A stretch of DNA of 64,000 nucleotides from Ophioderma brevispina (Eukaryota; Echinodermata; Ophiuroidea; Amphilepidida; Ophiodermatidae), in NCBI GenBank assembly GCA_023653785.1, contig JAMKCH010044175.1:1-64000 (forward strand), given 5' to 3'. Below the pieces are notes generated by a model. The model saw only the letters and a list, made by a program, of their open reading frames with translations. It did not search any database and had not been told where the DNA came from. Shown one piece after another: positions 55,070 to 64,000 of this stretch. How positions within the stretch are numbered: position 1 is the stretch's first letter; each line of letters starts with the position of its first letter. The position numbers were made by a program, and so were the translations under genes.

Positions 55070-56600
55070 GGTTTTTTTTTTCAACACTTTGTGCGCTGAC
55101 TAATCTCCAGGGACATATACAAAATGTTCTTGCACTTTTTACTTGTTCCATAGTTCGAATAAATCTTAAGTTACTTTTCAATAGGTTTGACAACACTTTC
55201 AGTTCACAAATGTGTTTGATCAATATAATTTATCACACATCCAACAATAATGTGCTAAGATTTAGATGTGTTCTGTGCATACTATAGCAGTATATACCCG
55301 TGTGTTTGTTTTTTTTTTTTTTTTTGTTTTTTGCATAACCATTGTGTGTTAAATCTGAAATACAGATAGAACGGCTACTGGTTCAAATACCAGTGAAACT
55401 TTTTAATCATTAAAATTATTTAATCATTCTTAATATTTTAGTAAAAGAGAAATATGCACAATCAACTATAATCGTGTAGAAACACAATCATTAGCGCTTG
55501 TTAGTCCTAACGGCCCCGGAATATTACTGTGATTACACCAGACATTCAGATCATCTACAAACACTGAATCTGAAAATATGGGAGTACGTTTCATATATAC
55601 AAATCCGACCAGCCAAGTGAGGGTCAGAATTGATCCGCCATACTGTGGGGGGGGGGCTCCAACCCAAAACCTACCCATCTTTTGACGTCTGGACGCACGC
55701 TGGAAAGTATAATTCAAAGCTGCACTTATCTGCACATTTGGGGAATTCAAGCAGGATGCACCCCCAGCTATGGCTGCCATGCAGTGAGGTGGTTGAGATG
55801 TGTAAAATCGGATTGGTTTATAAAGTCCATTAATGCAAATGAAGGTATTACAATTGATTTCCGTCATCGCTGTATGACGTTGTGCAGATTATGCTTGACC
55901 GGAATGAATGGCAAATACCTCATTTGCATCAATGGGACTTCTATATATATGAAAGTCTAAACCAAAACATGCTCCGTACAATCCAATTTCCCCATATTCT
56001 TCAAAAATTGCATTTATTTAGGTGTTCGGTAAACCAAAATATTAGTGGATAGAGGATAAGTGCGACCATCAATTTTAACCAGTGGTTGGTTTGACATATT
56101 AATTCATTAACCAATTAAAGGCTGACTCCCCATTTCCCAAGAATGGCGAGTGGTGCCCTATTTTCTAAGAAATCCGGTTTTTTTTTTTTTTGCATAATAC
56201 GTAATGTTTGTCTACATCTATCACCCTAATCCCGTGTGAAATAGCGAGGCTAAAATTGATGTCATTCATATAAAAAAATCCACAACTTTTGTTATAAAAT
56301 ACAGGTGTAGAAGTAATTATAGGTCCCCGGCGTATTCACAGTCCGGTAAGAAATAGGGCACTCATTTTAGTTGACTCTTCACGCAAACATTAGTTTCATC
56401 AATCACGCTTTAGTCCGTTATCGTGTATGGATCCCGGACTATGGGCTTTCCCGCCGGACTACAGACTACAGTTTGCTTTCACACGCGTATATTACCGGAT
56501 CCGGAACTTTTTGTTATACATGATGTATTTTGTGGTACTACTGTAGTGTTAACTAGAACCAATGTTTACTACATGAAAATCGTATTGTGCTGTCATCTCT
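55070..56600 (+). other. Unit A, middle part; no gene
   Basis: Contains T runs, a G run at about 55648-55657 and a loose inverted pair, 'ggtgccctattttctaagaa' against 'taagaaatagggcact' (56152-56360). The minus-strand frame 55466-55867 is not conserved intact in unit B. Confidence 0.45.
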
Positions 56601-57020
56601 TCCTAATCTTTTGCTTTTTTAGCACGGTTTGTACCTCCTTATTCCTTTGATTTGAGTCGCTGGGCTGTCTTCGTCCAATGTAATTTATATCGTATTGTCT
56701 GTCCCTGTCTTGTTTTGTCTCAATTTGAATTTTTTTATTTTGTTCTGGTCTTTTTGTGTTCTAACCCATACAGTTTAAGGTGAGGTTACGTAAATTTGTC
56801 ACGCTTTAGCGTTTAGCAGCGACCTCGTTCATCACTATTTTTAATTCATGTTCTATTCTATAAATCTGATTTCCACTGTGAGATCCATTTTTACTTGAGT
56901 GTACTATAATTTTGATTTCTGCTTTCACTCTTTGATGTGATGATTTGATGAACAAAATAAATTTCATTGATTGATATCCGATTCTTCTCAAAACTGTGGA
57001 ATTGAGTATTTTTTTAGAGT
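56600..57020 (+). repeat. LINE 3' tail in unit A
   Basis: Ends 'aacaaaataaatttcattga' followed by 'ttgat', the CR1/L2-type short terminal repeat. The copy in unit B is at about 61700-62025. Confidence 0.5.
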
Positions 57021-57057
57021 AGGTGATTATCTTAGTTCTAGTTAACATTTTGAATTA

Positions 57058-57254
57058 AAGAAGGGCCATGGTCCGTCGATATAGCCTCGCGTCCCAAAAC
57101 CCCAATTTTAATCCCGAAAGTGGTCTATCTGAAGATAGCTACTATTTCTCATTTACCCCTGTTACATTGTAGGGCTAAAAGATGTTTGGTTTGGATGTTA
57201 TGAGCGAAACATGTGCCCCCTTTGTTGACCAAAAACCACGTTTTTATCTCTCAT
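57058..57254 (+). mobile_element. Family X copy at the A/B junction
   Basis: 'gggccatggtccgtcgatat', 'gtggtctatctgaagat', 'tttggatgttatgagcgaaa' and 'gtgccccctttgttgacc'. The element is cut short at the unit junction. Confidence 0.8.
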
Positions 57255-58866
57255 AAAAAAATACATCGGTCCTCGGATTGCATGTTTTGCCTGCTGTCGC
57301 GGTTTCTAATAATATGTCTCATTTGACCTTCGACCTCAACATGTAACCTTTGACCTTAATATGTGACCTTTGACCTCATCAGCAAATGTTGGATCCCATA
57401 TTGCATCTATGACTAAAGTTTGGTTTAAATCCATCATAGGCTAGCGGGCAAGATCTCATAGCGTTTACTAAGGTGACGCACCCCTTACAAGTACATAATT
57501 TTGCTAAAACAAATTGTCTAAAATTATCAAAATCAGTTCTACGCGTGTTCTCACTTCTAGTATGTGCACATTTTCGTGAAGATGAATTAAATGCCATCTC
57601 CTTTTTCCCCTGAATATCAGTGACCAAGCGATGTACACCACGTTCCATGACTCCAGCAAATAATGGTGCTATTGATAAGTAAATCCGCCCGTTATGAATA
57701 GGATGAATATGACAACGGACTTCAGATTCTCTGGGACTGCAAAACCATTGTTATTTTCCATGACGTTAAAAACTTTTGAATTGTTTTCACCGCCCGGTTT
57801 AGATTGAGCTACAGCCTCATTCACGAAGAAAATAAAACTCAAACTTCTGCTGGGAGTTTAATAACTTTGATCGTATATTTCATCATTTATTCAAAAAGAA
57901 CACGAAGATGAGTAAAAATCATGAAAGAAGTTTGATTGGCAAGCTATGACCTAACATCTTGGTGCAGAACCAACACCCATAACTTAATCATATTAATATT
58001 GGACCTCTTTTCTATTCAATTAAAAGTTTTTCGGCACCGGTTCACATGCATTTCATATAGGTGAATGATTTTCGATTTCTGCTATGAAATCAATAAATTG
58101 CATAGAAATGGGGTTACGCGGCAAGTTACGGGTTTGGTTCTGCACCAAGATGTTAGGTCACAGTTTGCCAAACAATTTTTTTCTCATTAGCTTTGTTGAC
58201 CTTATTTTCCCTTTCGAATAAAGGATGAAATATAGGGTCAAAGAAAGTTGAACACACAGTAGAACCTCTAACTTTATTTATCGGTGAAAGAGGACGGGTA
58301 ATTTGTGTTCCACGTCATGAAAATAGCTTAATCTTAATCGGGGTGATGGTATAGCACCTGCAATCTTTTCAGTTGCATGGTCAATAACAATGACGCTGCA
58401 GTTCCAGGTGAAAAAGAATCTGTGAAGTGTTTGGTCTTCTACATACCGAGCGGATTACTTATCAATAGCCCCATTATTTGCTGGAGTCAATGAATCATGG
58501 TATACATCCCGTAGTCACTGATATTCAGTGCATAAATTGAGATGACATTAAATTCATTTTCTCGAGAATGTGCACATACTAGAAGTGAGAACACACGTAG
58601 AACTGATTTCCGTAATTTTACGAAAGTTATTTCGAAAGAATTATGTACTTCCCAGGGGTGCGCCACCTTGGTCCTTCTCCGAGCATCTTTTTCGCTTTGG
58701 CATCATGGCCTATCAAAGTATGCAGATATTACAAGTTAATGTCAACCCTTTTTCACAACAACAACAACAGACTACAGCCTGTCTCAACAAAATGGTACAA
58801 TCAAAAACCGTTTTTTTTTTCAATATTATATCTCAATATAAGTAAATCGTTTTGTACGCCACATTA
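57255..58866. repeat. 1.6-kb foldback palindrome within unit B
   Basis: Centred near 58060, where 'cttggtgcagaacc' pairs with 'ggttctgcaccaag'. Outer marks 'cttctagtatgtgcacattt' and 'tgtgcacatactagaag' pair. Because of this, the minus frame at 57379-57648 and the plus frames at 58542-58845 encode similar peptides ('KCAHTRSENTRRTDF' and 'ECAHTRSENTRRTDF'), a consequence of the palindrome rather than two genes. Confidence 0.8.
57364..57376 (-). promoter_or_regulatory. Perfect DR1 nuclear-receptor half-site pair (unit B)
   Basis: Same 13-base word as in unit A, preserved despite many surrounding indels. Flanked by two imperfect neighbours in the local ~20-base repeat. Confidence 0.45.
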
Positions 58867-60070
58867 AAGAGAAAAGACCAGGCTTTCCTGGATTTTTGTT
58901 TCATCTCATCCGCCTGTTTCAATCGCGAGATAACTCCAGTTCAATGCGGAACACAAAAATCGAGTTTGTGCCACTTTCTGGTTGAGTGAAAATGGTGAAC
59001 GAATTTGTTAAAACATAAGTTATTCACACTTGAACAGATATGAAATTCTTTAAAATGGGATCAACTTCATAAAGAAACTCTAAAAGATACGAAAACAGTT
59101 ACGAAATGGTGGAAGTTATGATCAGTAAGTTCTGGCTTTAAGATAAAGTGAATAACATTCGACATACAGTTTGTTAGAAGAGAACCATGAGCGTACAGCC
59201 GGCGTACAGCAACCTTTTATGGTCTTGAAGTATCATGAAATGCAAATTCCTACCAACACATTGATACTTTGCTACTTTATACTTTGATACTTTATCGACT
59301 TCAACAATTAGTAAATGCACAAACATAGTGCAATATTTTAAACCATTTCTTTGGATTTCGAGTGCTTATTTTGGTTGCAATTACATTCCTTCTGGCATGA
59401 TTTTAACAGATACCAATTTTGTAATAAATTCAAAGCTCCATTTCATTGACGTGCAATAAATATTTGTAAAACGTGTTTATTATTTATGAAAAGAAGATAT
59501 TTATCATTGAACTGATTATGTTGTCTATCAACAACTTATGTCGATAAAACTGGACTTTTTTTGTTTACTTTAATCCTGTATTTTTGTTTCTTTTGAATCA
59601 CATTTAACTTCAGAGTAATGTTGAAAATTTACTGGCCGTACTAATTAAAAAATACACTCAAAATGAGCAGTGTGACTTGAGTAATTGTGACTCAAAAATG
59701 ATTAATAAATACGCAATTCAATGATTTTAGAGTACTCAAATATTAAATAATAAAGGCTTAAAATTGTCACAAATACCCTTTAAATTATTTTAGAAATGTT
59801 ATTACCATAAACATATTACATTAAGTACGTAAATTGCGCACAAAATTTAGCAACATACTAATTTTACACTGTGCTGTAAACTTACTGATGGTTGACGTTG
59901 TAATGGGATTACTTTTAAGTAAATCGGACTCAAATCAGTTAAGTGAACAATTCAAAGTTAATATTTCATGATATAGCCAGTAAATATACCGTTTGATGAT
60001 ATCCGCTAGGAAAGCGATGACACTTTTGGACCTAACACCTATAGATTTATCTATCGCTCCTTACCAACCC

Positions 60071-60141
60071 AGACTGATCGATCAGTGTAGAGCCCCGTGC
60101 TGTTAATACGGAAGGTCGCTGGTTCGAATCCGCCAGGTGCA
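60071..60141 (+). other. tRNA-Asn(GTT)-like segment, unit B
   Basis: The anticodon arm 'ccgtgctgttaatacgg' is well formed, with loop CTGTTAA and anticodon GTT (Asn). A T-arm 'tggttcgaatccgcc' follows. The D-arm is shortened ('gatcgatcagtgtagagc') compared with the third copy at 51601, which has an intact 'taatagctcagttggtgac'. Comparing copies gives a more complete tRNA than any single one. Confidence 0.55.
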
Positions 60142-61699
60142 TATGTTCTTTTTTTTCAAACAATTGTGTGCGCTGACTATCTCCACGGAAAGATTAACAA
60201 ATGTATTACTTTTATTGTTAATAGTTTGAATAATTCTAAGTTACTTTCATAGGTTGGACAAAACTTCACAAATGTGTTTATCAATATATGTATAACATAA
60301 TCAACAAATAATGTGCTCAATTTAGATGTGTTCTAGTGCATAATATAGCATTATATACCCGTGGGTTTTGTTTTTTTTTGTTTTTTTTTTTTTTTGTTTG
60401 CCATAACCATGTGTGATTAAATTGAAAAATACAGAAGAACGGCTACTGGTTCAAATACCCGTGAAACTTTTTAATCATTAAATTATTAATAATTCTTAAT
60501 ATTTAGAGTAAGAGAATATGAATCAACTATAATCGGTGTAAAACACATCAGTACGCTGGTTGCTAACGGCCCCCGGAATATTACTGCTTGAATTACACAG
60601 ACATTTCAGACATCTACCAACACGAATCTGAAACTATGGGAGACGTTTCATATAGGACAAATCAGACCAGCCAAATGATGGTCAGAATTGATCCGCCATT
60701 ACTGGGGGGGGGGGGCTCCAACCCAAAACTACCAAATCTTTTGTAAGTCTGTACCACGCTTGAATAAGTATAATTCAAAAGCCTGCACTTAACTGCACAT
60801 TTGGGTGAATTCAAGCAGGATGCACCCCAGCTATGGCTGCCATGCAGTGAAGGGTTGGATGTGGTTAAAAATCGGATTGGTGTATTAGAAGGTCCATTAA
60901 TGCAAATGAGGATACAATGATTCCGTCATGAGCTGTATGACGTTGTGCAGTAGTGCTTGACGGATGAATGGCAATACCGCATTTGCATCAATGGGACTTT
61001 CTATATGAAACCGTCTACCAAAACATGCTCCTTACATCCATGCCCAAATATTCTTCAAAAATGTGCACTTTACTTTAGTTGTTTCTGCGAAAACCAAAAT
61101 ATTTAGTGATATGAGTGATTAAAGGGAGAAACCCTCAATTTTACAAGTGGTTGGTTTGACATATTAATTCATTAACCAATTAAAGGCTGTCTCCCCATTT
61201 CCCAAGAATGGCGAGTGGTGCCCTATTTTCTAAGAAATCGTGTTTTTTTTTTTTTTGCATAATACGTTATGTTTCTACCATACTATCCCCGTGTGAAATA
61301 GCGAGGCGAAATTATGTTCATTCCATATAAAAAAAAAATTCAACAACTTTGTTATAAAACAAGGGGTCGCAGTACTTATAGTCCGGCGTATTCACAGTCC
61401 GGTAAGAAATAGGGCAACTCAATCTCAGTTGACTCTTCAAGCAACATTAGTTTACACGTTTATTCCGTGGTCGTGTATGGAGCCCGGAATATGCTCCCGG
61501 CGGACTACCGAATTAAGTTGCTTTCACACCGGGAATGACCGGATCCGAACTGTTGTTATACATGGTATTTGTGGTACTGTAGTGTTAACTAGAAACAATG
61601 TTTACTACATGAAAATCGTATGTGCTGTCATCTCTTCCTAATTTTGGCTTTTTAACATGGTGCGAACACATGCATTAGAATTTGAATTGGAGGTGGTAT

Positions 61700-62025
61700 A
61701 GTATGCGTCCAAGTAAGTGATAATCGTATGGTCTGTCCTGTCTTGTGTTGTCTAAATTTGTAAGTTTTTGTTTTGTCCTTGTCTTTTGTTTGTTTCTAAC
61801 ACATTAAGTTAGGAGGAGGAGGGTTAACTGTATTTTCACGCTTAGCGTTTAGCATCGCGACCTCCGTTCATCACTTATTTAATTGCAGTATATTCTATAT
61901 TAATCTTGATTTCCACTGTGATATCCATTTGTACTTGATGTAATCTATAATTTGATTTTCTGCATTTCACTCTTGGATGTGATGAGTGATGAACAAAATA
62001 AATTTCATTGATTGATAATCCGATT
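61700..62025 (+). repeat. LINE 3' tail in unit B
   Basis: Same tail, 'aacaaaataaatttcattga' followed by 'ttgat', with the same preceding order as unit A. Confidence 0.5.
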
Positions 62026-62094
62026 CTTCTGCCAGACTGTGGATTGAGTATTTTAGGTGATATCTTTAGTTCTAGTTACTTATTTTGAATTAAA

Positions 62095-62350
62095 GGGCCA
62101 TGGTCCCGATCGATAAAACATAGCCTTCGTCCCCAAAAACCCCATATTTTACCGAAAGTGGTCTATCTGAGAAACTACTATTTTCTCATTTACCCTTGGA
62201 AATTTTTGGGCTCCATATGTTTGGTTTGGATGTTATGAGCGAAATGTGCCCCCTTTTGGTTGACCAAACACGTTTTTTAGCTCTCATATCAAACGGGTTG
62301 AAATAACGGTGAGAAACTTTTACAGATGGGGTGTTTGGTTGGGTGAAGGG
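62095..62350 (+). mobile_element. Family X, most complete copy
   Basis: Runs from 'gggccatggtcccgatcg' to 'ggtgaagggccatc'. It includes 'catattttaccgaaagtggt', 'ggatgttatgagcgaaatgt' and 'cttttacagatggggtgttt'. Both ends are present here, with weakly inverted termini. Confidence 0.8.
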
Positions 62351-62622
62351 CCATCTTATCAGATAAAAACTTATATCTACTTAAATGGGTCTCCCTTTTT
62401 ACTAACACACACACACATATATTTCACACCTGAGTCAGCCTTCCATATTTGTTTTCAAATACCCCAATTATTATATCGTCAGATATTATTACACCTTATC
62501 TATAAATAACTATGCCCAAATTTTTAAGAAAAAAAACCATTAATTTCAAATTTCATGATTTGACATGCTGATATACCTTTCATGTAAAGTTGTTTTGATA
62601 CCAATCTAATACGTGTTTTGGA

Positions 62623-62926
62623 CCAGTAGGCATGGGCGGCACCGGACTCTTTTTCTTGGGGGACAACGGGAGGCAAACTGATTTTTTTTTTTTTTGGGAG
62701 GGGGGGTGAAATTTGTGGGGGAAACAACATTTGAGATTTTGTTAACCAATTTGGTCGAAATTTGCTGATTTTTTGCAAAAATGTGGTTGATTTTTAGCCT
62801 ACATGACAGATTTTCCCCTCAAAATCGGTCTTTTTTCTTCGGTGGGGGGGGGGGGGGGGACAAACTGGGGGGGGCGGAAAAAGTTTGGGGGAAATCCCCC
62901 CCCCCCGGCGCCGCCACTCCCAGTAG
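62623..62926. mobile_element. MITE with GC-rich inverted ends and 7-bp duplication
   Basis: Element 62630-62919 (~290 bp) runs from 'gcatgggcggcaccgg' to 'ccggcgccgccactc', inverted, and is flanked by 'ccagtag' on both sides. Long G and C runs occur inside (about 62843-62858 and 62896-62906). Confidence 0.75.
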
Positions 62927-63454
62927 TCTAATTTTACATGTCCATTTCTAAATACAATGTTTCATAAAGAACATAAAGCAATATTTTAACGTGGTAGAAA
63001 ATCTTGTTTTTACACGTATAAAATGCATCAATCAAAGTCCGTTCTTTTTCAAAGTGTCCATTAAAATTATCTCCGTAACTTTCGAATTAAGGTGTTTTTA
63101 ATAAATAGCCAATGACACTTATTTTTATGTGTAACCTTGTTTAATATGTGGATTTTCGAAATGATATTTTTGGAAAAGATCATGAAAGAGGATTAATCAA
63201 CACATTATATAAAGTCTGGATACATGAGATGAAATGGCACCAATTAAACAAATGTCTTCCCATTTCGAATTACCCAAGGATAGCTCATTATTAAAGTGTT
63301 TTTTTTTTTAAATAACATTAGAGTGGGCATATACAAGGGTGAAAAATGGTGCGGTTCCAAATGCATTACTTTCAGGTTTCATTTGAAGCAGCATGTTTTT
63401 CTGAGCATTTGACAACCTCTTTCAAAAAAAATCGGTTAAAAAATGGCGTGGTGC

Positions 63455-63800
63455 CGGCCAAACAAACTGAATTTTAAGGGGGGGTCCCTCTATTTGTCGC
63501 GAGTTGGTCGACATTTTCATAAGAAGGGCATAACTTTATCGTTGGAAGTCATATTAATTGATTTTGGTGTCTATACCGAAGGTTTTGAGGACAAGGAATT
63601 GATTAAAAATGTCAAAGAAACTTAAAATAATTGGCACAAAACTGAATTTAGGGGGTCCCTGAAATTTGTTGAGCAGTGATCAAAATTTTCATAAAAAAGG
63701 GGCATAATTTATCATTTTATGTCATATTGAGGTGATGTTTAGTGTCTATGATCCATGTTTTGAGGTTGGGGAATTGATTTATATTTTTAAAAATACTTGA
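63455..63800 (+). repeat. Two degenerate tandem copies of ~175 bp
   Basis: 'aaactgaattttaagggggg' then 'tccct' (63467) and 'aaactgaatttagggggtcc' (63641) start the copies. 'cataagaagggcataacttt' against 'cataaaaaaggggcataatt' and 'ggttttgaggacaaggaatt' against 'tgttttgaggttggggaatt' follow in both. Confidence 0.7.
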
Positions 63801-63860
63801 AACACCTTGCAACCTACTGAAATTGTTATATTTACTTAATAATTTTTCATTATTGCTCAG

Positions 63861-63961
63861 GCCCTAATGGTTACGTACTGTACAATGACATCCCCATTAA
63901 CAGTCATCGATATCCGAAAGCAGTTTTCATTGATCAGAGTCCCGCCCAGTATAACAAATGA
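63861..63961 (+). CDS. Weak candidate exon near the window edge
   Basis: A pyrimidine-containing acceptor 'tttcattattgctcag' is followed by a phase-1-compatible frame reading 'PNGYVLYNDIPINSHRYPKA', ended by TGA at 63959-63961. Phase would match the GPCR first exon 20.9 kb upstream, and the expected next strand of that domain is of similar form (G-Y-x-I-Y-D), but similarity is slight. A stop or sequence error must also be explained. Not to be relied upon. Confidence 0.18.
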
Positions 63962-64000
63962 TATTCAACAACATTTGTCTTATGTAACAGTATTTGAACT

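Larger units (their letters stand above)
52132..57254 (+). repeat. 5.1-kb tandem unit A
   Basis: Begins 'aaaaaaatacctcggtcccg' and matches unit B along its whole length to the junction at about 57255. Shared landmarks in order: the DR1-like 'tgacctttgacct', a 1.6-kb palindrome, the tRNA-Asn-like segment, a G run, a LINE tail and a family-X copy. No host gene is supported. Short open frames on either strand reflect the palindrome and chance. Confidence 0.9.
57255..62290 (+). repeat. 5.0-kb tandem unit B
   Basis: Head-to-tail copy of unit A, joined at 'ctctcataaaaaaatacatc'. Many differences from A are single-base insertions or deletions; larger gaps are few. The right end runs into the complete family-X copy at 62095-62350. 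Confidence 0.9.

Noticed and set aside
55466..55867. 133-codon minus-strand frame as a gene
   Set aside because: Not preserved as an intact frame in the sister unit and contains no recognised domain.
57379..57648. Conserved protein family on the basis of similarity to the frame at 58542
   Set aside because: The similarity is explained by the two arms of a palindrome.

Overview
This is AT-rich animal genomic DNA, not bacterial. It has intron-containing genes with consensus-like GT/AG borders, long AT and CA/TG microsatellites, non-LTR retrotransposons of L2/CR1 type, a Penelope-like element, a Tc1/mariner element, and very many palindromic non-autonomous DNA transposons. The repertoire (Penelope with a GIY-YIG domain, L2/CR1 LINEs, tRNA-derived repeats, a class C receptor exon) fits a marine invertebrate, for example an ambulacrarian or lophotrochozoan. 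I cannot name the species. Real host coding sequence is a small minority of the window, and most short open frames are chance or transposon-derived. Layout: 1-800 holds three ~300-bp tandem units, each containing a tRNA-Arg-like segment. 1140-2150 is a wrecked Penelope-like retroelement. 4400-7080 is a degenerate inverted array of ~160-bp units with an internally deleted Tc1 element (5062-6343, TA target duplication) near its centre. 7986-9600 (minus) and 11120-12475 (plus) are two LINE fragments, with a ~700-bp foldback element between them. 13754-20275 (plus) is the best host gene. Its five supportable exons have matching intron phases and encode a cysteine-rich ectodomain, a Ser/Thr-rich mucin-like stalk, one transmembrane helix and a ~380-residue cytoplasmic tail with tyrosine motifs of ITIM/ITSM type. 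Its last frame appears broken by a one-base deletion shortly before the stop. 20600-36700 is a transposon field: palindromes at 25.4 and 26.0 kb, mobile-element copies, microsatellites, and at 34748-35724 a ~1-kb element made largely of the 10-bp palindrome CAACGCGTTG, with inverted ends and an 8-bp flanking direct repeat. 36344-36659, 39264-39624 and 44035-45118 are three members of a CCCGGGG-ended family, also with 8-bp target duplications (hAT-like). 42693-42981 is the first coding exon of a class C GPCR (metabotropic-glutamate-like), with signal peptide and donor site; the rest of the gene is not convincingly found here. 47399-48335 contains a 230-bp direct repeat with no visible difference between copies. 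49240-50640 is a degenerate satellite carrying a GC-rich foldback element. 52132-62290 is a ~5.1-kb tandem duplication (two full units plus a partial third at 50638-51630), each full unit holding a 1.6-kb palindrome, a tRNA-Asn-like segment and a LINE tail. The two full units differ largely by single-base insertions and deletions, which suggests uncorrected long-read sequence. That bears on every frameshift seen elsewhere in the window. The two host genes show no sign of working together; the rest of the window is shaped by repeats.
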